This document shows, piece by piece, positions 8,401 to 17,520 of a DNA stretch of 64,000 bases. The position numbers and the translations under genes were made by a program. The stretch is from Candidatus Kapaibacterium sp. (lineage in GTDB: Bacteria; Bacteroidota; Ignavibacteria; Kapaibacteriales; UBA2268), in NCBI GenBank assembly GCA_938031175.1, contig CALHGZ010000009.1, positions 124,001-188,000 on the forward strand. The letters run 5' to 3'. Numbering within the stretch: the first letter of the stretch is position 1; the number at the start of each line of letters is the position of its first letter. Below the pieces are notes generated by a model that searched no databases, was not told the origin of the DNA, and worked only from the letters and a program-made list of their open reading frames with translations.

Positions 8401-11400
8401 TTATCTTGCGATTATTAGTTTTTTAGAATCAGTGAAAGGACCGGATTGCATTCTCAATATATACATACCAGCTGGGAATTCAAAAGCATTGAAATCAAGT
8501 TCATATACGCCGGAGGATAGATATTCATCAATGAAAACTTTCTGGATTAGTCCGAGAGAGTTGATGAGTTCGATTCGGGTATAACCATCGAGTGCAACGC
8601 TGAAGTCAATTTTTGTCAGATCTGTGACTGGGTTTGGAACAGGTGAAGATAAATTGTACATATTTTTGCTCATCTTGATCAGTCTACCTCCGAGGAAACA
8701 AACGTTTGTTAGTCGGATTGTCGTTCCTAATGTATCTGCAGTAATACATTCTTCAAGTATTGGTCTGAAATAAATTTCCGATTGTTCAACTTCACCCAAG
8801 TAGATATCAAAATCAAGGGAAAACAGTTCACCATCAAATGGGGTTTGTAATGAACCGCTACCAACAATTTCGATAATGCCATCTTTGACAGTTGGCAATT
8901 GCCAAGTCCAATTATTTAGTTTATTTGTAATTGAATTTGCAGTATTCAGGTATCTCAACATATTTTTATTGTATAATATTTCGAGTGCAATATCAGTTAC
9001 AATTCCTTTATCGAGAGCTTCGATTTTAGCAAATATAGGTAATTTATGGAAATAACCGGGCTCTTTTTCAATTTTCTTTTCATTTGTGTAAAGATGAATT
9101 ATTGAACCTTCGCCTAATAGCTCAACGACAAGTTGTTCGTTAATTGAATTTTCCAGATGTAATTCAGTGCGATATAGTCTTTTTTCTTTGGGAGTGAATA
9201 AAACATAGAATGCTTTTTGTCCTCGTGCTGGAACCTCGAAATTAGGTGGTATTGCAGGCGTGAAAGCAACAGAATCTTCACCGACAAAGTAGTAATTAGT
9301 TATATAAATTGGCGTTGATCCAGCAGTATTATAAATTTGGACTTGCCGGTATCCGGTTTCGCATAGTAGCCATTTTCCAAAATCTATTGGAGTATCGACT
9401 GAAATACCTAAAGCATCGCATTTAGCTTCCACAATTTCTTCAACCAATGGATTTTGTTCAGGTCCGGGTGAAGCATCGGATAAAATTCTAATTTGTTCGA
9501 TTATCGTTCCTGATCTTTTGGGATGGAAACGAACTGGGATTATTAGCTCTGAGAACATTTTTACTATAAGATTGCTTGGAGGAGTATCATCGAACCAACT
9601 AAAGTTCTCAGTAGGTATCAAGAAATCAATGCTCGAGATAAACAAATCTGCTGTTGTACTTCTATTGTTTATTACAAGATATGCTGTTGATTCTTCGCTG
9701 GGTCTAGCAGGATTTTCGCAAATCCATTCAGTTTGAATTTTGGGAAGAAAGCCAGAGCCAGAAAGCTTAACAGGAATGGTTTGTTCAAGAACATCAAAAG
9801 TTAGTAATAAACGATTTTCATAAATTTCTTCGTCTTTTGGCTTAAAACTGATAGAGAGATTAGCGGAGCTTTTCCCAGGTATGGTAATATCTATATTACC
9901 AAAAGTAAATTCTGTAACGGAGGTATTCTCAAATTCAGCTTTTATTAATTTTGCCGGTAAGGTACTATTGTTTGTAATAACTAGGACCGTATCGTTTGTT
10001 GTCAAAATTCTACGTTTCCCCCAATCTATCTCTGATATTTCGATATCAGTATCAACACCGAAGCCTGAAAGAACACTTTCTATATATTCGCATCCTTGTG
10101 GGAGCTGATAATTAATGACAGCTTTTTTTTCACCGTGTGATGTGGGACTAAATTTTACTATCAAATCAATACATCCATCAGGATTAACAGGTAGTGAACC
10201 TGTGATTTGCTGTTTAGTCTGAGGATCTAATAATTGGAAGTCTGAGGCATCGTTTCCTTCAATTTTTGGGTTTATTCTAATGATTGTGTTATTTGTATTT
10301 TTGAATATGCAGTTTATTAGTAATTCCACATCTTTGCCGACATTGACATTACCAAATTCAATTGGACTTACAACGATGCCCGAACATATACCATTACCAC
10401 TTAATTCGAGGGTAATAGGGGCGGCGCATACATCCGATACAACAAATTGAGCACGACGTTGACCGATACCGGTTGGATTAAATGAAAATTCTACACTCAT
10501 AGAATTACCGGGTTTTATAACTGAATCAATACCTGAGATGACCTTAAAATCGTCTTTATTTGGACCGATAATTTCTGTACTTTTAATCCAAATTGGGATA
10601 TTTCCGATGTTTTTCAAAATACCCGTAAATACTTTCGTTACAGAATTACCTAAAACACAGTCACCCATATTGGCTAATGGTGGATTGAATGTATATTTTG
10701 GTTCTTGGACAGTGAAAGGACCATCGTTAATGTCTTGACTACCGGGAACATTCCCAAATTTAGAGATGAAAATATCATTTTTACCCTGACTTGTAACAGA
10801 ATATTTACCAAAATTTCTAGTGCCGCTGAATGCACCGGTTTGATAAACATTGTTATCCTTATCTCTAGAAGATGTTGATGAATAATCAGGATATATTGTG
10901 CCGTCACGTTCGATTTTTTTTAGGACCATATCTGCATCAAATTCAGCAGTAAATACTCCGGGGTCAGCTTTTGGAAGAGCTTTACCATCCGGATATCTGA
11001 TTTCACCACGGTAACCACCTCTGACATAAGTAGTGCCATTTTCGTGTCGGATTCTTAATCCCCATGCTTCAAAACCGGTTTGGAATCCTGTAGCTCCTAT
11101 TAATCCTATTGTAGGTGTTCCGCCGTTTGGATGGTATCTAGCAACAAAACAATATGCTTTATCAGGTTCTTGCATATATGGAGTGTTGAGTCCGAATTCA
11201 GCTCCTTTAAATGTAGTACCGGTTACATAGGCATAACCTTGTTCGTCAACGCATACCCCATTAGCTGAATCGTTGAGCATACTTGCAATTCTTTCAACCC
11301 AGATGACATTACCCTGGTTACCATATTTAGCAATGAATCCATCAGTTCCTTTACGCCCTTCGAGTGTTTTATCATCGAAAATAGCCTGATTTTCAAATTT

Positions 11401-13014
11401 ACCGACAACGTAAAAATATAGTCCATCATTTTGAACTGCTATGCTTTTACCTTCATCGTTATCCTTACCTCCTGCTCTTTTAGCCCATAAATAGGAGTTA
11501 TTGTCAGCTACTTCTGCTTTTAAGCGATAAAGTGTTCCTTCCTTTGGAGGTTTCCATTTATAAAATAAACCAGTGGCTGCATTGGTAATCGTAATCCAGG
11601 TAGTACCATTATCAGTACTATATGAAAGTTTAACTGGAACGGATGGGTCAACTCCATTCCATTCAATTGTAATTATGTCGCATGTGGAGAATATTTCTCC
11701 ACCATTGGGTTGTAATATAATCACTTGTGATAATCCACCGACTAAAGTAATCATTGGTGGGCAGGGTTCTCCTTCAAAAATCATTGTTGCGACGTGGAAA
11801 TAATTTTTGGGTGAAACCTGAGTAAATTGGACTTTAATTTTTCTGGAATTTCCGACATCAATTGTAAAAGGAGGAGGTGTGCCACCCCAGTCAATAATTT
11901 TAAACTGGTTAATAGGTGGGCTAAAATTTATACCTGTTACTTTTAACGATGAATTGATTGGCTTTAGTTCAATATCTTTTACAACTGCATTAGCATCTCC
12001 TGGATCGGGATCTCCAAAACTGACATAATTTTGAACCTCAACAAAAGCAATGCTTTGCGGAGGTGCCATATATTGTTTTGTATGTTTTTGAGAAGGAATT
12101 CTTTTGAATGTAAATTCGACTGTTCTTAGACGGCTGAGTTCGTCGCAACCAAATGGGCTAGTCCAAGTAAGGTAGCAGAATTGTTTTGTTTGGATATCCA
12201 GAGCAATCAGACGATATATATCAGCTAAATCTTTCTTTGTAAAAACTGCATAGCTTTTGCCTCCGGTGGAACTAGCGATTCTGGCTAAATTTTGTTCCAT
12301 TGGTAAGGTAACAGTAATTGCATAAACTTGAATATTAGAACGTCTCATTACGTTAATGATAGAATCAGTTTTTGGTGAAACCTCGGGGCGTCCATCAGTT
12401 AAGAATACGACTATCCTTCTGATATCAACAGGTCGTTCCTGTAATAAAGCTGCTGCACCAGCAATTGGATCGAGAAAGGGTGGATCGTAAAATGTTCCAC
12501 CACTGACTATAATGTTATTAAGTGAGTCTAATAATTCTTGTCTGTTATTAGTAAATGGGCATTTTAATTGTACGATTCTTCCAAAAGTAGTGATTGCAAT
12601 TCTTGTACGACCGACGAATTTTATTGTGTTTATGAAAGTTGTTGCACCTTCTTTTACCCAGTCCCATCTTTTTTGACCTGATACAGAGTCAATTTCATTC
12701 ATAGAGGAACTTTGATCCAGAATTAGAAGAATACTTGCTTCTGGTTCAATTTCCTTGCTTTCGCAATACAGTTCAAGATCATTCGGAATGTACTGTGGCT
12801 TTCCAGGAACAAACTCTCTTACAATGAAATCATTTACATTCAAATCTGGATATTCTGTTTCATTTAAATCTAAAGCTTTTATCCCAACTTTTAACAAAGG
12901 GTAGTTTAAGGCATCGATTTCGCTGACGGAAAAAACCTGAGAAAACGAATAATATGTGAAGAGGAGCAAATAAGTAATTCCTACTATCAGGTAAGTTAAA
13001 TATTTTTTATTCAT
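8401..13014 (-). CDS. Giant secreted VWA protein with propeller, ASH-like repeats and T9SS sorting domain
   Basis: A 1537-residue predicted surface protein. In order: a signal peptide (about residues 8-26); a von Willebrand A domain (about 93-290) with an intact MIDAS DxSxS (D100, S102, S104) and the FLTDGRPE strand; a region with a Ser-Tyr-Ser-Thr-Asp-Asn-Gly-Thr-Thr-Trp turn; an SBBP-like propeller (about 510-760, with WAKRAGGKDNDEG and FVARYHPNGG); and several beta-sandwich modules resembling ASH/choice-of-anchor domains, with recurring phrases such as FGNVNVG, LSGNGICS and FSPTSHGE (about 780-1330). A cohesin-like stretch follows, and then a C-terminal T9SS type A sorting domain (about 1450-1537: PNPVTDLTKI, then FPAGMYILRM). 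The metal site suggests adhesion or protein binding. No enzyme motif was seen. A terminator follows the gene. Confidence 0.88.
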   Translation of the reverse strand: MNKKYLTYLIVGITYLLLFTYYSFSQVFSVSEIDALNYPLLKVGIKALDLNETEYPDLNVNDFIVREFVPGKPQYIPNDLELYCESKEIEPEASILLILDQSSSMNEIDSVSGQKRWDWVKEGATTFINTIKFVGRTRIAITTFGRIVQLKCPFTNNRQELLDSLNNIIVSGGTFYDPPFLDPIAGAAALLQERPVDIRRIVVFLTDGRPEVSPKTDSIINVMRRSNIQVYAITVTLPMEQNLARIASSTGGKSYAVFTKKDLADIYRLIALDIQTKQFCYLTWTSPFGCDELSRLRTVEFTFKRIPSQKHTKQYMAPPQSIAFVEVQNYVSFGDPDPGDANAVVKDIELKPINSSLKVTGINFSPPINQFKIIDWGGTPPPFTIDVGNSRKIKVQFTQVSPKNYFHVATMIFEGEPCPPMITLVGGLSQVIILQPNGGEIFSTCDIITIEWNGVDPSVPVKLSYSTDNGTTWITITNAATGLFYKWKPPKEGTLYRLKAEVADNNSYLWAKRAGGKDNDEGKSIAVQNDGLYFYVVGKFENQAIFDDKTLEGRKGTDGFIAKYGNQGNVIWVERIASMLNDSANGVCVDEQGYAYVTGTTFKGAEFGLNTPYMQEPDKAYCFVARYHPNGGTPTIGLIGATGFQTGFEAWGLRIRHENGTTYVRGGYRGEIRYPDGKALPKADPGVFTAEFDADMVLKKIERDGTIYPDYSSTSSRDKDNNVYQTGAFSGTRNFGKYSVTSQGKNDIFISKFGNVPGSQDINDGPFTVQEPKYTFNPPLANMGDCVLGNSVTKVFTGILKNIGNIPIWIKSTEIIGPNKDDFKVISGIDSVIKPGNSMSVEFSFNPTGIGQRRAQFVVSDVCAAPITLELSGNGICSGIVVSPIEFGNVNVGKDVELLINCIFKNTNNTIIRINPKIEGNDASDFQLLDPQTKQQITGSLPVNPDGCIDLIVKFSPTSHGEKKAVINYQLPQGCEYIESVLSGFGVDTDIEISEIDWGKRRILTTNDTVLVITNNSTLPAKLIKAEFENTSVTEFTFGNIDITIPGKSSANLSISFKPKDEEIYENRLLLTFDVLEQTIPVKLSGSGFLPKIQTEWICENPARPSEESTAYLVINNRSTTADLFISSIDFLIPTENFSWFDDTPPSNLIVKMFSELIIPVRFHPKRSGTIIEQIRILSDASPGPEQNPLVEEIVEAKCDALGISVDTPIDFGKWLLCETGYRQVQIYNTAGSTPIYITNYYFVGEDSVAFTPAIPPNFEVPARGQKAFYVLFTPKEKRLYRTELHLENSINEQLVVELLGEGSIIHLYTNEKKIEKEPGYFHKLPIFAKIEALDKGIVTDIALEILYNKNMLRYLNTANSITNKLNNWTWQLPTVKDGIIEIVGSGSLQTPFDGELFSLDFDIYLGEVEQSEIYFRPILEECITADTLGTTIRLTNVCFLGGRLIKMSKNMYNLSSPVPNPVTDLTKIDFSVALDGYTRIELINSLGLIQKVFIDEYLSSGVYELDFNAFEFPAGMYILRMQSGPFTDSKKLIIAR

Positions 13015-13162
13015 ATATGACCTCTTATTTTATATTAATTTCTTATTAAGATTTGACTGTAAAGTCTTGCAATTTACCATAATAGATAAACAATTCAAAA
13101 AAGAAAAAGTTTCTGTATTTCAGATCTTGAAACATAATGTTACATTATTAAGTGTTCGTTTT

Positions 13163-14236
13163 TTAAGCAACTGGCACTTCAAGGAAAGTGAGTGATTTTT
13201 TATTTGTATTCAGTTCAGCATTTATACCAATTGGCATTATCACTTGGCCTTTTGTATGACCAAAAGGTAAACCTTTCATAATTGGTATTCCAAGTGGTTT
13301 TAGATTAGCTTCCAATACTTCATTTATTGTATATGAACCCCCGGGAAAAAAGGATCGTTTAGTATTTGCTCCCTTGATATCGCCGATTACAATTCCATTG
13401 CATTTTTGAAGTTTTTCAGATAACATAAGTTGAGTAATCATACGATCAATTCTATAAGGGTGTTCAGAGATTTCCTCAATAAATAAAATCGAATTCTCTG
13501 TATCAATTTCATAAGGGGTTCCCAAAGTGGAAGTCATCATCGTTAAATTGCCACCAATCAAGTAACCTTGAGTTATTCCGGGAACAAGTACTGAAAATTG
13601 GGGATTAGAAATTCTGAAATTTTTAGGGGGATTGTTTACTAATAAATTAGTAATATTTTCAATTATAGTTGATTCGAAAGAGGATATAGCAACAGGACCG
13701 TGAAAACAAACTAATCCAGTTTTGATATAAATGGCAATTAGAAGTGCGGTTATATCGCTGAATCCAATGATTATCTTTGGATTTTCTTTAATAGCATTAT
13801 AATCAATTAAATTTAGAATTCTCATTGAACCATAACCGCCTCGACCACAAAGAATTATACTAACATCCTTTCGATATATAAATTCCATAAATTCATTTGC
13901 TCGCTCTTCGTCAGGAGCGGAAAAATACTTATATTTGCTTACTTTATTATTAATTGTTTTACCGACTTCGACGTTATAACCAAGCTTTTTCATAGCTTTG
14001 ATTGTATTTCGAATTTCCCATTCACTTGTGGGACTTGCAGGAGCTGTGATGGCAACAGTTGAATTTCTCTCTGGGCGAGGAGGTAAAATTTTTTCATGAA
14101 TTATCTTTATAAAATTATCTTCAGAATTTATTGTTTTGCTAATTTTTACAGAATCAATACTTTTAGTTAATTCGTTTAAAACTGGTAATAAGGACAATGA
14201 TAAAAAACCTCTTCTATCCATATTTTCTAATTCCAT
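13163..14236 (-). CDS. LD-carboxypeptidase (peptidase S66), probable Tat substrate
   Basis: Serine peptidase of family S66 (LdcA, muramoyltetrapeptide carboxypeptidase), which cleaves the terminal D-alanine from murein tetrapeptides during wall recycling. The catalytic residues are visible: Ser160 in IIGFSDITA, a Glu at 254 or 255 in FIEEISEHPYRIDRM, and His327 in GLPFGHTKGQ. The N-terminus is unusual. It reads MDRRGFLSLSLLPVL from the second Met, a twin-arginine signal with a short hydrophobic stretch, whereas the E. coli enzyme is cytoplasmic. The start could be the ATG at 14236 or the one at 14221; the latter places the twin arginines at residues 3-4. About 148 bases of spacer separate it from the VWA gene downstream. 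Confidence 0.9.
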   Translation of the reverse strand: MELENMDRRGFLSLSLLPVLNELTKSIDSVKISKTINSEDNFIKIIHEKILPPRPERNSTVAITAPASPTSEWEIRNTIKAMKKLGYNVEVGKTINNKVSKYKYFSAPDEERANEFMEFIYRKDVSIILCGRGGYGSMRILNLIDYNAIKENPKIIIGFSDITALLIAIYIKTGLVCFHGPVAISSFESTIIENITNLLVNNPPKNFRISNPQFSVLVPGITQGYLIGGNLTMMTSTLGTPYEIDTENSILFIEEISEHPYRIDRMITQLMLSEKLQKCNGIVIGDIKGANTKRSFFPGGSYTINEVLEANLKPLGIPIMKGLPFGHTKGQVIMPIGINAELNTNKKSLTFLEVPVA

Positions 14237-14359
14237 GACTTTATATTTGAATAATGTATTAATTTTATTTGCAAAAATTTTACCAATTTATAGAAAAAAA
14301 TTTGCTAAATAAACAAGAATAAGTTAATTGAGTAATAAATTTTTTAAATTTGCATTATT

Positions 14360-14446
14360 GGAAAGGTGCAGGAGTGGCTTAACTGGCACGCCTGGAAAGC
14401 GTGTGTACCTTAACGGGTACCGTGGGTTCGAATCCCACCCTTTCCG
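14360..14446 (+). tRNA. tRNA-Ser (anticodon GGA)
   Basis: An 87-base class II tRNA. The acceptor stem pairs GGAAAGG (14360-14366) with CCTTTCC (14439-14445), with discriminator G at 14446. The anticodon stem CACGC/GCGTG encloses loop CTGGAAA, giving anticodon GGA (reads UCC and UCU). A long variable arm follows (GTACC pairing with GGTAC), then the T stem GTGGG/CCCAC around TTCGAAT. CCA is not encoded. Confidence 0.97.
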
Positions 14447-14593
14447 CGGTATTTATTTCCTTTACCTATATCTTGCTTGAAGACAAGGTGTCAACCAAAC
14501 ACATTGTTGGGTTAAAAATGATTCATACAATTGTAGAGATTTTTTAATAAGCAAAATTGAAAAAATAAAAATTCGAATTTTATACACTTTTTT
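14447..14593. other. Spacer after tRNA-Ser with small dyads
   Basis: No gene is seen here. Two small adjacent inverted repeats are visible. GACA-AGG-TGTC spans 14482-14492. Directly after it is a 9-base stem with one mismatch (14493-14501 with 14505-14513) around a 3-base loop. No T-run follows on the plus strand, so this is at best a weak terminator or processing structure for the tRNA transcript. Confidence 0.35.
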
Positions 14594-15043
14594 TTATAAA
14601 AGTTCATTGTAGTGAGGAATATCCAATAATTGTTCAATTTTTTTTTCATAGTGATTTAAGAGAAAGCAGTAGTAGTCAATACCATTGCTTATCAGAAGAT
14701 ATTTAACTTTCAACTCAATATTATATATTCCAATTTGGTCAAAAGTTTGTTGAGAAATTTTAACAAAAGGTGATTTAAATTCGATAATCATCAATGGATT
14801 TAAACTTTTGTCATATATAATAGCATCGCAACGTATTGTATTATTTTTTGTTTTGAAAAAGACTTCGGTTTTAATTCTGCTAATTGGATAATTTCTGCTT
14901 TTCATTAACCAATGCAAAAAGTTCTGTCGTACAAATTCTTCCTCTGTCAATGGTATCCATTTGCTGCGGAAAATATCATAGACCTGCTTAGTACCGTTAA
15001 TTTCTCTTAGTTTTAAATTCATTAAAGGGATTTTTAAATCCAT
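14594..15043 (-). CDS. Type I restriction enzyme R N-terminal-like nuclease-fold protein (HSDR_N_2)
   Basis: A stand-alone 149-residue protein matching the small HSDR_N_2 family, which resembles the N-terminal nuclease domain of HsdR. The PD-(D/E)xK-type signature is present: D73 in IRCDAIIYD, followed by E88 and K90 in MIIEFKSP. A conserved N-terminal segment (WIPLTEEEFVRQNFLHWL) also fits. It lacks the helicase and the specificity and methylase partners of a type I system, and none are nearby. In Bacteroidota such single-domain proteins are common chromosomal genes of unknown function. It lies between tRNA-Ser and a divergent exported propeller gene. Confidence 0.8.
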   Translation of the reverse strand: MDLKIPLMNLKLREINGTKQVYDIFRSKWIPLTEEEFVRQNFLHWLMKSRNYPISRIKTEVFFKTKNNTIRCDAIIYDKSLNPLMIIEFKSPFVKISQQTFDQIGIYNIELKVKYLLISNGIDYYCFLLNHYEKKIEQLLDIPHYNELL

Positions 15044-15123
15044 TTTTGTATTTATAAATACTTGTTATAAAATTTTATAAATTTGTTTCGAAATTTTATC
15101 AATACATATTTAAAAATTTTATT

Positions 15124-17508
15124 ATGAAAAAGCAAATATTTACTTTTTTTTTCTTGCTAAATTTTCTAACTTATAGTCAGCCAACGGTTCGCATAGTTGA
15201 TTTTATCAAACCATTAAATCTAAATTATAATTCATCAGGCGCTCTACTACTTAAAGCAGATAATGTACGGAATTGTGTAATTTCTATAAATACGTTGTCC
15301 TCTACAATTAGCATAATTGATGGATTCACGGATGAAGTTTTAAATATCCCAACTGGTATTAGAGGGTATCAACATTTGAAAAATGAGGCTGTAGTCATAA
15401 ATGAAAAAAATGGAAATGTGTATTACATTGGTGATAAATCTGTTGCAATTATCGGAGTAAGTTCTAAATCTACGAAAAAGTTTATAACGGAGGTTCAGTT
15501 TGAGTCAATAGCAATAGATGACAACACAGGTATAGCCGTATTATGCGGTCGTGAAGATTCAAGATTATTGTTAATTAATCCAGAAAAAGATGAAATTAGA
15601 TATATAGATTGGGTCTGGCACAAAGAAAAACTAATAAACCTAAATCAAACTCCTCCACCGCCTATAAGAAAGGTTATATTTGACAAGAAATCAAATCGTG
15701 TTATTGCTATAGATGGTTTCGAATCTAAATTATATATAATTGACCATGTTAGGGGTAAAATAGAAAATGCAAGAAATTTACCATTAACTTCGGGAGCCCG
15801 TTGGCATTTAGCTGGATATAATACTGACAGCCAGCACTTGTACCTTGTCGTAGAAAAAGCTGACAGAAAAGTGATTGAAGCTGCTAAGATAGATGTTTTT
15901 GGCAAAAATGATAAAATAGTCCATTTACCTGAATATACCGAAGGCGTATCAATGATTTATGATTCAGTACGGGATAGAATTTATATACCTTATGATAATC
16001 ATCCTTTTATTCATATTGTGGATTTCAAACAAAATGGACAGGTACGAGAAATTGCTATACCAAGTTTCGGGAATAATGCATCAGCCTTGGACGAAGACAA
16101 AGGATTGCTATTTATAGGAAGCTGGAATATGGGCGAAATATTCTTAATTGATGTCAAAGAAGAAAAATTCATCAGGAAAATTGATAATCTCGGTATAATT
16201 CCGCATATGTTTGCATTTGCTTATTTAAATCAAAAAGGTAACCTTTATTTTCCTGTTGGTGCGACAGCTGTTAATGGTACATTTGGTTCAGCTATTAAAA
16301 AATTGAATCCGTTTTTTAATTTTGAGCGGAAAATTTATCTCGGTTGGTCACCAGTAGATTTAATTGAAATAAAGAGTAGGAACAGCTTTTTGATATTTAA
16401 TAATGAGGATGAATTTGCAGAAGTTACATCGAATGGGGATCTTCATTATTATAAGTTGCCCTATGATTTTCCCATAGTTTGCGAATACGGACCCGATAGT
16501 AGTATATATTTATCCTATGGTGCGCATCAATCTTACTGGCCTACTGTGTATATTTGGGGTGCGAAAAATGGTATTTTAAAAATACCGATCAAAATTAATA
16601 GCGTTGCTTCAAAGGGAAGAATTATGGTTGCAAAACAGCAGTCAGGTAATTATAACATTAATAGCTATTATGATAGAAGGATTCCGAGACAAGCAATGAA
16701 AATAGTGTCAGATAAGTCAGGTACACTTTATTTCACTCAGAATTGCTGGGGACGAGAGCCACAATTTCTCGGTTTATTAAAAGATGGCGTTAGATATTTC
16801 GATGTCGGAGAAAGAATATTGACCGGCGATACAATTGAGAGAGAAAATACACAACGTGTTTTGAAGTATGACGATGAAACAAATTATATTTATTTAGGCC
16901 GGGTTGGGGAATTTGACACTTCAAAATCAGTTTTGCACATTATATCTGCTGAAACGAAGCAAATTGTGAAACGCTTGGAAGTTGGCGAAGGGATTACAGA
17001 TTTGGAATATGATTCATCAAATATATATACAGCAAATTTTTTAGCCAATTCAGTTAGCACAATTAATAAAAAGAATTTCGATGTCCAAGAACAAAAAACT
17101 GAAAATGGTCCAATTAAAATTTGTATCCATTACAAAAATGTGTTCATTCTAAATCATAATTCAAATTCGATTCAACAAATTAAGCCTATATCTTATGTCA
17201 AGAAAATACCATTTGATGGATTAGCAAATAATTTAATAAGTTGGAATAATGTAATAATAATATCTCAACATTCAGAGGATAAATTCAGATTAATATCTTA
17301 TAATCCAGACAAGGGTACTTTCAATGTAATTTTTGAAAATCCATATCCATACGGCGATACAAGGTTTTCGACTATAAATAACTCATTTTATTTGACAGGA
17401 CAATTCGGTGATGCTATCTACGAAATAGTTAAAATGAAAATTGCAAGTGATAACTCATTATGGGTAACCGATTTTCTGGCTGGGAAGTTATATATTCTTA
17501 AACAATAA
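15124..17508 (+). CDS. Exported beta-propeller-like protein, partner of downstream histidine kinase
   Basis: A 794-residue protein not matched to a named family. A clear signal peptide (about residues 2-18, ending near YSQP) is followed by a long succession of short beta-strand repeats resembling YVTN/YncE propeller blades, for example NTLSSTISIIDGFTDEVLNI, RDRIYIPYDNHPFIHIVDF and GLLFIGSWNMGEIFLIDVKE. Two propellers would fit the length. It ends 12 bases before the start of a membrane histidine kinase that also has a large extracytoplasmic region, so the pair are probably co-transcribed. The propeller may be a periplasmic ligand-binding partner of the sensor. That role is inference from context only. 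An alternative is an independent periplasmic scaffold or enzyme. Confidence 0.75.
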   Translation: MKKQIFTFFFLLNFLTYSQPTVRIVDFIKPLNLNYNSSGALLLKADNVRNCVISINTLSSTISIIDGFTDEVLNIPTGIRGYQHLKNEAVVINEKNGNVYYIGDKSVAIIGVSSKSTKKFITEVQFESIAIDDNTGIAVLCGREDSRLLLINPEKDEIRYIDWVWHKEKLINLNQTPPPPIRKVIFDKKSNRVIAIDGFESKLYIIDHVRGKIENARNLPLTSGARWHLAGYNTDSQHLYLVVEKADRKVIEAAKIDVFGKNDKIVHLPEYTEGVSMIYDSVRDRIYIPYDNHPFIHIVDFKQNGQVREIAIPSFGNNASALDEDKGLLFIGSWNMGEIFLIDVKEEKFIRKIDNLGIIPHMFAFAYLNQKGNLYFPVGATAVNGTFGSAIKKLNPFFNFERKIYLGWSPVDLIEIKSRNSFLIFNNEDEFAEVTSNGDLHYYKLPYDFPIVCEYGPDSSIYLSYGAHQSYWPTVYIWGAKNGILKIPIKINSVASKGRIMVAKQQSGNYNINSYYDRRIPRQAMKIVSDKSGTLYFTQNCWGREPQFLGLLKDGVRYFDVGERILTGDTIERENTQRVLKYDDETNYIYLGRVGEFDTSKSVLHIISAETKQIVKRLEVGEGITDLEYDSSNIYTANFLANSVSTINKKNFDVQEQKTENGPIKICIHYKNVFILNHNSNSIQQIKPISYVKKIPFDGLANNLISWNNVIIISQHSEDKFRLISYNPDKGTFNVIFENPYPYGDTRFSTINNSFYLTGQFGDAIYEIVKMKIASDNSLWVTDFLAGKLYILKQ

Positions 17509-17520
17509 TTAAATGCAGGA

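Noticed and set aside
14360-15043. tRNA-Ser next to a nuclease-like gene as a possible integration site of a mobile element
   Set aside because: No direct repeat of the tRNA 3' end, no integrase and no element boundary were seen in the window.
14594-15043. Start of a type I restriction-modification system
   Set aside because: Only the small N-terminal HsdR-like domain is present; no helicase, methylase or specificity gene is nearby.
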